Translations under genes and position numbers: made by a program | Shown: one piece after another, positions 1-9,052 of the stretch | How the letters are laid out: each line of letters begins with the position of its first letter | Position numbering within the stretch: position 1 is the stretch's first letter | From: Kitasatospora setae KM-6054 | GTDB taxonomy: Bacteria; Actinomycetota; Actinomycetes; Streptomycetales; Streptomycetaceae | NCBI RefSeq assembly: GCF_000269985.1 | Contig: NC_016109.1 | Location: 8,087,001 to 8,151,000 of the forward strand | Direction of reading: 5' to 3' | DNA length: 64,000 nt | The notes under the pieces: generated by a model | Seen by the model: the letters and a program-made list of their open reading frames with translations, nothing else | The model's database searches: none | Told to the model about the DNA's origin: nothing

Positions 1-114
1 GGGGGAGCCCCGGCCACGGCCCTGGTGATGCTGCGGGCCCGCGCCACCGCGCCGGCCCGGCCCCCTCCGGCAGGGCCGCCAGCGCGAAGCTCGTCCCGCG
101 AGTACGCTGCCGGG

Positions 115-2247
115 TCAGACGGTGGCGGGGAGGTGGTCGGCGAGGAGGGTGGCGAAGTCCTCGGGGGTGAGGATGCGGATGCCCAGCTCTTCGGCCTTGG
201 CGCGCTTGGAGCCGGCTTTCTCGCCGGCGACCAGGAGGGTGGTGCGCTTGGAGACGGCGGAGGACGCCTTGCCGCCGGCGCGTTCGACGAGTTCGTTCAT
301 CTCGTTGCGGGTCAGGGCGGCGAGGGCGCCGGTCATCGAGCCGGTGACGACCACGGCTTCGCCGCTGAGCGGGCCGGCGGCGGGGGCGTCGGCGTCCTCG
401 GCGGCCTCTCCGGTCTCCTCGGCCGCGGGCTTGGGTGCGGTGGGGCGCTGGGGTGCGGTGACCTGGGTGCCGACGCCGAGCTCGGCCAGGCGGTCGAGCA
501 GAGTGGTGAGTTCGGCGAGTTCGGAGACGACCAGGCGGGCCTTCTCTGGGCCGATGCCCTCGACGGCGGCCAGCGTCTCGGCGTCCGCCGCGCGGATCGC
601 GGCCATCGAGCCGAAGTGCGCGGCGATCCGGCGCGACATGCTGCGGCCGGTGCCGCGCACGCCCAGCGCGCACAGGACGCGGCCCAGCGGGCGGGTGCGG
701 GCGGTGGCGATCGCGGCGAGCAGGTTGTCGGTGCTGGTCTCGCCCATCCGCTCCAGGCCGAGCAGTTGCTCGCGGGTCAGGGTGAACACGTCCGCCAGGT
801 CGCGGACCAGGCCGGCCTCGACGAGCTGGACGGCCCGGGTCGAGCCGAGGCCCTCGATGTCGAGCTGGTCGCGGCCCGCCGCGTAGATGATCGACGCCAC
901 CGCCTGGCAGTTGCGGCCCCGCACGCAGCGCCAGCGCTGCTCGCTGCTGTCGATCGCCTCGCCGCAGCGCGGGCAGGCGGCGGGGAAGACGATCGGCCGT
1001 TCCTCGCCGGTGCGCTCCTCCACCAGCGGCGCCTCCACCCGGGGGATCACGTCGCCCGCGCGGTAGACGAACACCCGGTCGCCCAGCATCAGGCCGCGCC
1101 GCTCGATGTCGGCCGGGTTGTGCAGCGTCGCGTACGTGACGGTCACGCCGTCGATCACCACCGGCTCCAGGACGGCGCGCGGCGCGATGATGCCGGTGCG
1201 GCCGACCGCCCACTCCACCTCCAGCAGCCGGGTCACCTTGTGCTCGGCGGCGAGCTTGCGGGCCACCGCCCAGCGCGGCGCCCGTGAACCGGAGCCCGCC
1301 CGCTCCTGGTCGGCCGCCGCGTCCGCCTTCACCACCACGCCGTCGATGCCGAACGGGAGCTGCGGGCGCAGCGCGGTGATCTGCTCGATCCGCCGCTGCA
1401 CCTCCTCGATGCTCTCGCAGCGCAGCGGGGCCGCCGCCGTCGAAGCCGCGGTGTTCGCGCCGAGCGCGGCCAGCCGCTCCAGCAGCGCGCTGTGGTCGAG
1501 GGCCCGGCTCGGGGCCTGGCCCGGAGTCTCGTCCGGGGTCTCGCCGGGCTTCTCGCCAGGGTTCTCGTCCAGGCCGACCGCGTCGTAGGCGAAGAACGTC
1601 AGCTCGATCCGGTACGGCCGGTCCTTGGCCCGCAGGGTGCCCGCCGCGCCGTTGCGCGCGTTGGCGAACGGCACCGCGCCGTGCGCCGTGCGGATCTCGT
1701 TCGCCCGCTCGAACTGGGCGTGCGTCAGGAGCACTTCACCGCGCAGCTCGACGTCGACCGGCTCGGCCAGCACGGCCGGCAGGCCCAGTACGTCGCCCGC
1801 GGTGTGCGTGATGTCCTCGCCCGCGAGGCCGTTGCCGCGGGTCAGCACCCGGCGCAGCGCGCCCCCCTCGTACCGGGCCGCGATCGCCAGCCCGTCCAGC
1901 TTCGGCTCCACGCACCAGCCGGCCGGCGCCCGGCCCAGCCGGCGCTCCAACGAGGCCGCCCAGTCGGCGAGTTCCTCCCCGGAGAAGACGTTGTCGAGCG
2001 AGAGCATCGGCACGCTGTGCGGTACGTCCCCCTCCGCCGCGCCGCCGGCCACCTTGCCGGTCGGCGAGTCGGCCAGCAGCTCCTCCGGGTGGGCCTCCTC
2101 GTAGGCCGCGATCGCCCGGACCAGGGCGTCGTACTCGTCGTCCCCCAGCGTCGTCGTCCCGTCCCCGTAGTAGGCGGCGGCGGCCCGGGTGGCAGTGGCA
2201 ACAGCGTCGGCGTAGTCGCCGGAAGAGAGCGGAGCGGCGTTGTTCAT
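115..2247 (-). CDS. ligA: NAD-dependent DNA ligase
   Basis: Seals nicks in duplex DNA using NAD+ during replication and repair. The 710-aa protein has the family order: an N-terminal Ia-like NMN-binding region, the adenylation motif EPKLDG with the nucleotide-accepting lysine near residue 116, an OB-fold, a four-cysteine zinc finger beginning CPRCGEA, helix-hairpin-helix repeats, and a C-terminal BRCT domain over about the last 85 residues. A Pro/Glu/Thr-rich repetitive stretch lies inside the adenylation domain and looks like a lineage-specific insertion. The ATG at 2247 is preferred over an in-frame GTG at 2271. Streptomycetes often carry two ligA-like genes, and I cannot tell from this window whether this is the essential copy or the paralogue. 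The family call itself is secure. Confidence 0.95.
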   Translation of the reverse strand: MNNAAPLSSGDYADAVATATRAAAAYYGDGTTTLGDDEYDALVRAIAAYEEAHPEELLADSPTGKVAGGAAEGDVPHSVPMLSLDNVFSGEELADWAASLERRLGRAPAGWCVEPKLDGLAIAARYEGGALRRVLTRGNGLAGEDITHTAGDVLGLPAVLAEPVDVELRGEVLLTHAQFERANEIRTAHGAVPFANARNGAAGTLRAKDRPYRIELTFFAYDAVGLDENPGEKPGETPDETPGQAPSRALDHSALLERLAALGANTAASTAAAPLRCESIEEVQRRIEQITALRPQLPFGIDGVVVKADAAADQERAGSGSRAPRWAVARKLAAEHKVTRLLEVEWAVGRTGIIAPRAVLEPVVIDGVTVTYATLHNPADIERRGLMLGDRVFVYRAGDVIPRVEAPLVEERTGEERPIVFPAACPRCGEAIDSSEQRWRCVRGRNCQAVASIIYAAGRDQLDIEGLGSTRAVQLVEAGLVRDLADVFTLTREQLLGLERMGETSTDNLLAAIATARTRPLGRVLCALGVRGTGRSMSRRIAAHFGSMAAIRAADAETLAAVEGIGPEKARLVVSELAELTTLLDRLAELGVGTQVTAPQRPTAPKPAAEETGEAAEDADAPAAGPLSGEAVVVTGSMTGALAALTRNEMNELVERAGGKASSAVSKRTTLLVAGEKAGSKRAKAEELGIRILTPEDFATLLADHLPATV

Positions 2248-2366
2248 GACCGTTATTCTTCCGTCCCGCACTGACAGTCGACCGGTCCCGATCGACCCGT
2301 TCGGTCGTGGTCACGCCGCCGCTCGCGCCGCCGCTCACGCCGCTCGCGCGGGCCCGGGCGGCCCGT

Positions 2367-4520
2367 TCAGTCGTCGTCGCGCCGCCGGGTGTGCCGCCGG
2401 TCGAGCCGAGCCCGGAGGGCCAGCAGGGCGAGGCCCGCGAGGGCGGCACCGCCGGCGGCCGGGAGCAGTACGGCCCCGCCCCCGCCGCCGGTGGCGGCGA
2501 GGTGTCCGCCGCCCGGGGGAGCGGGCGAGGGCGAGGGCGAGGGAGAGGGCGAAAGGGAAGGCGAGGGGGAGGGGCTGGTGCGGTGGCACTCGACGGTGTT
2601 GGTGATCTCGGCCCGGGTGTGCGCGGTGTCGAGGGCGAGGGTGCTGCCGAGCGGCAGGTCGACCGGGGAGCCGTTCAGCGCGGTGATCCGCCGGTCGGTG
2701 AACACGCAGGCGGGGTCGGCCAGTTCGGCCTGTTCGGTGACGGTGGCCCGGTCGCCGATCCGGTAGCCGATGCGCGCGGTGCCCCACGGCTGCGGGGTGG
2801 CGGCGGCGCCGTCCGGCCCGGTCAGCGCGGCGGTGGCGGTGAACCCGGCGGGCTGCTCGCCCTCCGGGTGGACGGCGCCGTCGATCCGCCAGGTCTTCTC
2901 CACCGTCAGATCGGCCGGGAGCACGGCCGGGGCGGTGGCGGGCCGGTTGTAGACCGTGCAGCTGACGGCGGCGAGCCGGGGCAGCTCCAGGGCGAAGGCC
3001 GGTCGGTCGGCCGTGCCGCTGTCGGAGACGTCCACCGGCTGTCCGGTGTCGAGGTTCACGCAGACCGCGTTCTTGCCGTTCTTGGTGACCAACTCGTAGC
3101 CGTCCTGCTGGAGTTCGCTGATCTCCAGGGCTGCGGACGGCAGGTCGCCGAGCTCCGGTTGGAAGACCACCGAGCCGGTCCCGTCGTCGGTCGTGGTCAG
3201 TTCCCGGGGCAGCCCGCCGACGCCCGGCGTGCCGGTCGTCGCCCCGAACGTCCAGCCCGCCGGGGCGTTCACCGCGCCCGTGGTGTCCTCGCCGGTGGTG
3301 CCGGCCGGGACGAGCTGCTTGACCACCGTGACGCTGTTGTCGCAGTGCGACAGCGCCAGGTCGTGCAACTGCTGCCCGGAAGTGGCGAAGTCCTTGGTCT
3401 GGAAGTAGTCGGCGGCGGTCAGGTCGCCGCCGTCGGCGTACGCGGTCGGCCCGGAGACCGCCCGCAGGTTCAGCCCGGAGTCGCCCGCGACGCCCTTGCC
3501 GACGCCCAGCGCGATCAGCCGACTGCCCTCCGCCTTCACCGCGTTGGCGGAGAAGATCCCGTTCTCGACGTCCCGGAAGTGGGTCCGCGAGCCGTCGCCC
3601 TGGGCGTCGTCCGCGAACCGGGTCGGGTTGCCGTCGGTCAGCACCACCACCGCGTCGTACCTCGGCGCGGCGTTCGCCACCGACCACAGCGCGGTGTCCC
3701 AGTTGGTGCCCTTGCCGAGCGTCCAGCCGGCGTACAGCGCCTTGAACTCCGCCGCGCCGGCCGGCGTCGACACCGGGTGCAGCTCGGGGTGGTTCGCGCT
3801 CACGCTGGTCGCCGGGGACGCCTGGTCGAAGGAGAACACCGCCAGCCGGGAGGGCGTGCCGGTCAGCGCGTCGGTGAAGCGGTCGGCGGCGGTCTTCAGG
3901 AACGGCAGCTCGCTGCCGACCGAGGCCGACAGGTCCAGCACCAGGGCCACGTCCAGGCCGCAGCGCGCGGGCAGCGGCGGGTTGTCCCGCGAGTCCTGCC
4001 ACACGCCGCCGGAGGCCGTCGGCAGGTTCCGGTAGTCGTCGCTGATCATGAAGTCGGCGGTCGAGCGGTACGTGTTCCCGGCCGCCAGCGCGGGGGTGGT
4101 GAAGGCGTACGGGGAGGCGACCGAGTCCGAGCCGCTGCCCGGCCCGGTCCGCAGCACCGGGTTGGTGAACCAGCCCGCCGGCACCCCGCCGTCCAGCTGT
4201 CGCACCGTCAGCTCGCGCCCCGCGTTCGCCCCGCCGGGGCCGGTGTCCGGCACCGTGAAGGAGCAGTCGCCGGCGGCGTCCGAGACACACACGCCCCACC
4301 CCGGGTCGACCGGTGCGGCGTCCCCCGCCGCCGCGAACAGCCCCAGCCGGACGCCCGCCAGCGGGCCGACCGCCTGCGCGCCGGTCCGGTCGCCGCCGGT
4401 GCGCACCGTCACCACCGCCTCCCCCGCCCCGGGCGGGGGCACCGCCGCCGGGGCCGCCCCGGCGGCGCCGAGCGCGGCCAGTACGGCCAGGGCGGAAGCT
4501 GTCACGGTGGCCCGTCGCAT
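2367..4520 (-). CDS. Secreted vWA-domain surface protein with LAATG sorting signal
   Basis: A 717-aa exported protein. It has an N-terminal signal peptide and a von Willebrand A domain whose DLSAS motif is the metal-ion-dependent adhesion site. Repeated immunoglobulin-like or SpaA-like segments follow, then a Pro/Ser spacer and a C-terminal sorting signal made of LAATG, a hydrophobic segment and an Arg-rich tail. LAxTG is the motif used by actinobacterial class E sortases, so the protein is probably anchored covalently to the wall. The vWA domain suggests adhesion or matrix binding; the ligand is unknown. ATG at 4520 is chosen because AGAGGA lies six bases upstream; the GTG at 4538 lacks such a site. 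No sortase gene is in the window. Confidence 0.85.
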   Translation of the reverse strand: MRRATVTASALAVLAALGAAGAAPAAVPPPGAGEAVVTVRTGGDRTGAQAVGPLAGVRLGLFAAAGDAAPVDPGWGVCVSDAAGDCSFTVPDTGPGGANAGRELTVRQLDGGVPAGWFTNPVLRTGPGSGSDSVASPYAFTTPALAAGNTYRSTADFMISDDYRNLPTASGGVWQDSRDNPPLPARCGLDVALVLDLSASVGSELPFLKTAADRFTDALTGTPSRLAVFSFDQASPATSVSANHPELHPVSTPAGAAEFKALYAGWTLGKGTNWDTALWSVANAAPRYDAVVVLTDGNPTRFADDAQGDGSRTHFRDVENGIFSANAVKAEGSRLIALGVGKGVAGDSGLNLRAVSGPTAYADGGDLTAADYFQTKDFATSGQQLHDLALSHCDNSVTVVKQLVPAGTTGEDTTGAVNAPAGWTFGATTGTPGVGGLPRELTTTDDGTGSVVFQPELGDLPSAALEISELQQDGYELVTKNGKNAVCVNLDTGQPVDVSDSGTADRPAFALELPRLAAVSCTVYNRPATAPAVLPADLTVEKTWRIDGAVHPEGEQPAGFTATAALTGPDGAAATPQPWGTARIGYRIGDRATVTEQAELADPACVFTDRRITALNGSPVDLPLGSTLALDTAHTRAEITNTVECHRTSPSPSPSLSPSPSPSPSPAPPGGGHLAATGGGGGAVLLPAAGGAALAGLALLALRARLDRRHTRRRDDD

Positions 4521-4620
4521 CGCTGGTCCTCTCGTCACGCCGCGGGCCGGAACGCCGCAGGTCGAACCGACGCTATGCCAGCCGGTCGGGCCGTGCCGGG
4601 AGGCCGCGCGGGCGGGTCAC

Positions 4621-4695
4621 CGGGGCGGACGAGGCGAGGCGCTCAGGCGGGGCGGACGAGGCGAGGCGCTCAGGCGGGGCGGACGAGGCGAGGCC
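4621..4695. repeat. 27-bp tandem repeat, about 2.7 copies, in a 388-bp gene-free gap
   Basis: A 27-bp unit beginning CGGGGCGGACGAGGCG is repeated exactly at 4621-4647 and 4648-4674. A partial third copy follows. It lies in the 4521-4908 gap between the start of the vWA gene and the end of bioD. Apart from the repeat and generally GC-rich sequence I see no gene, convincing terminator or promoter in this gap. Several conceptual frames run open through it because of base composition. Confidence 0.85.
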
Positions 4696-4908
4696 GTCGT
4701 GGTGCGGTAGGCGGCCGGGGGCGGTGTGCCGGCGGATCGGGGGTGCCGGCCGGGCCCGGCCACGGCGGGTGCCCGGGCGGCGGGTGGCCCGGCGGGTTCG
4801 GCCTCCGGGCGGCCGTCTCCGGCGCTGGGCCGGGTCGGGCCGGCAGGCGAACTGCATCGCCCGCGCGGGGACGGCAGCGGTGTCGGAGTCGTCGGGGGGC
4901 GTGTCGAA

Positions 4909-5640
4909 TCAGGCCGGGTGGTGGGCGGCGGCGAACGCGGCCGCGTCCCAACTGCCGCCCAGCGACGGGGCGATGGCGGCGGCGGCGAGCGGACGGAAGG
5001 TCGCGGGGGTGTGGGCGGCCGCGCCGGACGGGAGGGCGCCGAGCAGCGGGGCGCCGGCCGCGGTGGGCAGGTCGGCGAGGTTGCAGCGGGTGGCGAGGTC
5101 CGGCTCGGCGGGCCAGCAGCCGACGACCGCGCCGCGCAGCGGCAGGCCGCGGTGGCGCAGCGCCTCGGCGGTCAGCGCCGTCGCGTTCAGGGTGCCCAGG
5201 CCGGCCGCCGCGACCAGCAGGAACTCCACGTCCAGGCCCAGCCCCCGGCAGGCCAGCGCGTAGTCGGCGAGGGTGCGCCCCCGCTCGTCGTAGCGCACCA
5301 GCAGCCCGCCCGCGCCCTCGACCAGCACGGTGCCGTACTCGGCCGCCAGTTCGGCCACCGCCTTCGCCACGTCGTCCGGTGCCAGTGGCGGCAGTCCCGC
5401 CCGGCGGGCCGCCGTCTCGGGCGCCAGCGGCTCCGGGTAGCGGGCCAGTTCCACCCCGTGCACCAGCGGCCCGGCCAGCCGGACGACCTCCGCCACGTCC
5501 CCCGGCTCGTCCGGCCCCAGCCCGGTCTGGCCCGGCTTCAGCACCGCCACCGGCTCCGGACTGAGCGCGGCGACCGCGGCGGTGGTCAGGGTCTTGCCGA
5601 CCTCGGTGCCGGTGCCGGTGACGAACAGGACGGGTGACAT
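4909..5640 (-). CDS. bioD: ATP-dependent dethiobiotin synthetase
   Basis: Forms the ureido ring of dethiobiotin from 7,8-diaminononanoate, CO2 and ATP, the penultimate step of biotin synthesis. The 243-aa protein begins with the P-loop GTGTEVGKT at about residues 9-17. It also shows the KPGQTG substrate-binding motif and the VEGAGG loop of the family. It is the last gene of the bioB-bioA-bioD run, 78 bp after bioA, and AGGAG lies about eleven bases before the ATG. The intergenic stretch contains short repeats of an AGCACC-type sequence. No bioF, bioC or bioH gene is visible, so the pimelate branch must be elsewhere. Confidence 0.96.
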   Translation of the reverse strand: MSPVLFVTGTGTEVGKTLTTAAVAALSPEPVAVLKPGQTGLGPDEPGDVAEVVRLAGPLVHGVELARYPEPLAPETAARRAGLPPLAPDDVAKAVAELAAEYGTVLVEGAGGLLVRYDERGRTLADYALACRGLGLDVEFLLVAAAGLGTLNATALTAEALRHRGLPLRGAVVGCWPAEPDLATRCNLADLPTAAGAPLLGALPSGAAAHTPATFRPLAAAAIAPSLGGSWDAAAFAAAHHPA

Positions 5641-5718
5641 GGCGTTGGTGCTCCTGGCTGGGTGCTTGGTGCTGGGTGCTGGGGATGGCGTGGCGGAGGC
5701 GCCCGGCAGCCCGGTGCT

Positions 5719-7068
5719 CTAGCCGGTTCCGGTGCCGGCGTGCGCGCGGGTGGCGGCGGTGGAGGCCGCGGCCGCCGCGGTGATCGCCCGGCCGATGGCG
5801 GCGATGTCCGCGTCCGTGCTGACGAACGGCGGCATGGTGTAGATCAGGTCGCGGAACGGCCGTAGCCAGACGCCCTGTTCGGTGGCCGCCGCGGTGGCGG
5901 CGGCCATGTCGACCGGGGCGTCCAGTTGGACCACGCCGATCGCGCCGAGCACCCGGACGTCCGCGACGCCGGGCTGTCCGGCGCACGGTGCGAGCGCGGT
6001 GCGCAGGGCGGTCTCGATCCGGCGGACCTCGGCGCGCCAGTCCTGGGAGAGCAGCAGGTCGATCGAGGCGTTGGCGGCGGCGGCCGCGAGCGGGTTGCCC
6101 ATGAAGGTCGGGCCGTGGGCCAGGACGGGGACCTCGCCGCGCGAGATGCCCTCGGCGACCCGGCCGGTGCAGAGGGTCGCGGCCAGGGTCAGGTAGCCGC
6201 CGGTGAGGGCCTTGCCCAGGCACATCACGTCCGGGGAGACGCCCGCGTGGTCGGCGGCGAAGAGTTCGCCGGTGCGGCCGAAGCCGGTGGCGATCTCGTC
6301 GAAGACCAGCAGCACGTCGTGGGCGTCGCACAGCTCCCGGAGCGCGCGCAGGTACGCGGGGGAGTGGAAGCGCATCCCGCCCGCGCCCTGCACCACCGGT
6401 TCGACGATCACGGCGGCCAGCTCGCCGGCGTGCCGCCCGATCAGCTCGGCCAGCTGCGCGACGTACGCCGGGTCGGCCGGGGCGTCGTGGCCGGCCGGCG
6501 GTTCGGCGGCGAACAGCTGCCGGGGCAGCACGCCGCCCCACAGGTGGTGCATGCCGCCGTCGGGGTCGCACACCGACATCGGGTGGAAGGTGTCGCCGTG
6601 GTAGCCGCCGCGCCAGGTCAGCACCCGGTGCTTCTCCGGCCGGCCGAGCGACCGCCAGTACTGCAGGCACATCTTCAGCGCGACCTCGACCGCCACCGAG
6701 CCGGAGTCGGCGAGGAACACGTGCTGTAGCGGTTCGGGCGTCAACTCGACCAGCTTGGCCGCGAGTTCGACGGCCGGACGGTGGGTGATCCCGCCGAACA
6801 TGACATGGCTCATCGCGTCGAGCTGGCCGCGCACCGCCGCGTCCAGCACCGGGTGCCGGTAGCCGTGGATCGCCGCCCACCAGGACGACATGCCGTCGAC
6901 CAACTCCCGGTGCCCGCCCACCGGTTCGGCCAGCCGCAGGCGCACGCCCGCGGCCGACTCGACCAGCAGGGGCCGCGCGGTGCCCGGCATCGGGCCGTAC
7001 GGGTGCCAGACGTGCGCCCGGTCCAGTTCGAGCAACCGGGCGGTGTCCGGGGTGTGCTGACGATCCAT
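5719..7068 (-). CDS. bioA: Adenosylmethionine-8-amino-7-oxononanoate aminotransferase
   Basis: A PLP enzyme that transfers an amino group from S-adenosylmethionine to 7-keto-8-aminopelargonate. The 449-aa protein has the N-terminal HVWHPYGPM substrate motif, MSSWWAAIHGYRHP, the FDEIATGFGRTG cofactor-binding motif and CLGKALTGG with the Schiff-base lysine. The start is fixed by the junction: the bioB stop and bioA start share one base (TGATG), which implies translational coupling. A much longer open frame continues upstream through bioB but has no support. Length and motif order are normal for the family. Confidence 0.96.
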   Translation of the reverse strand: MDRQHTPDTARLLELDRAHVWHPYGPMPGTARPLLVESAAGVRLRLAEPVGGHRELVDGMSSWWAAIHGYRHPVLDAAVRGQLDAMSHVMFGGITHRPAVELAAKLVELTPEPLQHVFLADSGSVAVEVALKMCLQYWRSLGRPEKHRVLTWRGGYHGDTFHPMSVCDPDGGMHHLWGGVLPRQLFAAEPPAGHDAPADPAYVAQLAELIGRHAGELAAVIVEPVVQGAGGMRFHSPAYLRALRELCDAHDVLLVFDEIATGFGRTGELFAADHAGVSPDVMCLGKALTGGYLTLAATLCTGRVAEGISRGEVPVLAHGPTFMGNPLAAAAANASIDLLLSQDWRAEVRRIETALRTALAPCAGQPGVADVRVLGAIGVVQLDAPVDMAAATAAATEQGVWLRPFRDLIYTMPPFVSTDADIAAIGRAITAAAAASTAATRAHAGTGTG

Positions 7069-8318
7069 CAGGCGTTCGGGGCCAGCTCGGTGCCCGCGCC
7101 GCGACGGCGGACCCGGACCAGGTCGGTGCGCACCTCGTCCGCCGGGGCCGACGCGCCCGAGTCGGGGACGGCGGGGGCGGCGGGGACGGAGACGGCGGGG
7201 GCCTCGTCGGCCGGCTCGCCGTGGCCGCCGCACGGGCCGCAGCCGCCACCGCCACCGCCGCTGCCGCAGGCGCCCGCGCTCTCCTGGTGGCCGCCGCAGC
7301 CGGCCGCCGCGTGGGCGCGGTGGCGGGGGAGGGTGACCTGGTCGGCGCCCTCGACCTCGAAGCCCGCGTCCTTGATCATGTCGAGGTCGGCCTGTCCGGC
7401 CTGGCCCTCGCTGGTCAGGTAGTCGCCCAGGAAGATCGAGTTGGCGATGTGCAGGCCCAGCGGCTGCATCGAGCGCAGGTGCACCTCGCGGCCGCCGGCG
7501 ATCCGGACCTCGATGTCGGGGCAGACGAACCGGACCATCGCCAGGATCCGCAGGCAGCGCTGCGGGGTGAGGTTCCACTCCTCGGCCAGCGGGGTGCCCT
7601 CGAACGGGATCAGGAAGTTGACCGGCACCGAGTCCGGGTCCAGCCCGCGCAGCGCGAACACCACGTCGACCAGGTCCTCGTCGCTCTCGCCCATGCCCGC
7701 GATCAGGCCCGAGCAGGCCGACAGGCCCGCGCCGTGCGCCTTGGTCACGGTGTCCACCCGGTCCGCGTAGGTGTGGGTGGTGGTGATGTCGCCGTAGGTG
7801 GCCTCGGAGGTGTTCAGGTTGTGGTTGTACGCGTCCGCGCCGGCCGCCTTCAGCCGCTCGGCCTGGTTGTCGGAGAGCAGGCCCAGGCAGGCGCACACCT
7901 CGACGCTCTCGTCCGCGCCCTTGATCGCCGCGATGGTGTCCGCGACCCGGTCGATGTCCCGGTCCGTCGGGCCGCGCCCGCTGGCCACCAGGCAGACCCG
8001 CTTCGCCCCGCCCGCGACACCCGCGGCGGCCGCCTCGGCGGCCTGGTCCGGCTTCAGCCAGGTGTACTTGAGGATCTCCGCCTTCGAACCGAGCCGCTGC
8101 GAACAGTACGAGCAGTCCTCCGGGCACAGGCCGCTCTTCAGGTTCACCAGGTAGTTGAGCTTCACCCGGCGGCCGAACCACTGCCGGCGCACCCGGCCGG
8201 CGGCCGCGACCACGTCCAGCAACTGGTCGTCGGTGGTGGCCAGCACGGCCAGCGCCTCCTCCCGGGTGGGAAGTTCCCGGCGAAGGCCCTTGTCGGTCAG
8301 GATGTCGAGGAGGTCCAT
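7068..8318 (-). CDS. bioB: Biotin synthase with a C-terminal Cys/Gly-rich extension
   Basis: A radical-SAM enzyme that inserts sulfur into dethiobiotin. The 4Fe-4S motif CPEDCSYC is at residues 65-72, and the NHNLNTS and FLIPFEGTPL family segments follow. The catalytic domain ends near residue 336. About 80 further residues follow, starting with a Gly/His stretch containing cysteines at about 341, 351, 360 and 363, and ending in an Ala/Pro-rich, basic tail. Most BioB proteins stop near 320-350 residues, so this tail is an addition. It could bind metal or an Fe-S cluster, or be a low-complexity extension. First gene of the biotin operon; I see no clear BirA-type operator upstream. Confidence 0.95.
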   Translation of the reverse strand: MDLLDILTDKGLRRELPTREEALAVLATTDDQLLDVVAAAGRVRRQWFGRRVKLNYLVNLKSGLCPEDCSYCSQRLGSKAEILKYTWLKPDQAAEAAAAGVAGGAKRVCLVASGRGPTDRDIDRVADTIAAIKGADESVEVCACLGLLSDNQAERLKAAGADAYNHNLNTSEATYGDITTTHTYADRVDTVTKAHGAGLSACSGLIAGMGESDEDLVDVVFALRGLDPDSVPVNFLIPFEGTPLAEEWNLTPQRCLRILAMVRFVCPDIEVRIAGGREVHLRSMQPLGLHIANSIFLGDYLTSEGQAGQADLDMIKDAGFEVEGADQVTLPRHRAHAAAGCGGHQESAGACGSGGGGGGCGPCGGHGEPADEAPAVSVPAAPAVPDSGASAPADEVRTDLVRVRRRGAGTELAPNA

Positions 8319-8571
8319 GGCCCGATCTTGCCCGGGGCACGCTGGCGTCCGCCATAGGAAACCCGCTAGAAGATCGCCCGCGGTCTGTGCGAGTTGTCAC
8401 AGTTTCCCGACTGACGGTGACCGGCCGACTCCGCAGCGGAACCGGCCGACCGGGAGGCCCCGCCGACCCCGCCGACCCTGCCGACCAGGCCGACCCGGCC
8501 CGGCGAGGTCGCGGCGGTCGCGGCGGTCATGGCGTTCGCGGCGGGAGCAGCGGTCGTACCGGTCGTACCGG

Positions 8572-8868
8572 TCACAGCGGGGGCAGTGACCGGTGCCGTT
8601 CGGCCCGGGCCCACCGCCTGATGTTCGACATGCCGCAGCCGACGGCCATCACCAGCGCCCCGGCGACACCCACCCACACGCTCCGGGCGAGGATCCCGCC
8701 CAGGATCACCAGCACCCCCACCGGGGCGACGTGCTCCCACCGGCTCCCCGAACCCCGCAGCTGCGCCTCCACGACGATCCCCGCCGCCAGCAGCAGCATC
8801 AGCACCGGGCCGATCACCGGCACGCCGTTCGGTGTCAGGTCGACCGCCAACTCCAGCGAAGCGTCCAC
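8572..8868 (-). CDS. Small membrane protein of unknown function
   Basis: A 98-aa hydrophobic protein with about two predicted membrane spans: a segment around VIGPVLMLLLAAGIVV and a longer one beginning near VGVLVILGGILARSVW. The tail is short and basic. GTG at 8868 is chosen because AGGAGG lies seven bases upstream. An ATG about 105 bases further upstream would give a longer protein that lacks this ribosome site and begins with low-complexity sequence. I recognise no family. The gene stands alone between the biotin operon and a divergent gene. Confidence 0.7.
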   Translation of the reverse strand: MDASLELAVDLTPNGVPVIGPVLMLLLAAGIVVEAQLRGSGSRWEHVAPVGVLVILGGILARSVWVGVAGALVMAVGCGMSNIRRWARAERHRSLPPL

Positions 8869-9039
8869 GGTGAGCCTCCTCCCCGGCCGTCCTCCGACGC
8901 CCCCGTCCATGGTCGCCACCCGCCGGCGCCCCTGGCAAGAGGCACTCCGGACGGGCGGGGCGGCGGGGCGCACCGCGCGGCGCCCGGGGCACCGTACGGA
9001 CGCGTCCGACCCGAAGGGATGACCGTCTGATCAATTGCT

Positions 9040-9045
9040 TACAAT
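9040..9045 (+). promoter_or_regulatory. -10 box of a probable leaderless promoter
   Basis: TACAAT stands in an AT-rich patch that is conspicuous in this GC-rich DNA. The next gene's ATG at 9053 falls seven bases after it, where transcription should begin, so the mRNA probably lacks a leader. Confidence 0.6.
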
Positions 9046-9052
9046 CTGCGCC

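Noticed and set aside
2307..5564. A 1085-codon plus-strand open frame
   Set aside because: It runs antisense through the vWA and bioD genes, has shadow composition rich in Arg, Gly and Pro, and matches no family.
8319..8571. BirA-type biotin operator or riboswitch before bioB
   Set aside because: No TTGTAAACC-type dyad or structured leader is visible in the 250 bases upstream.
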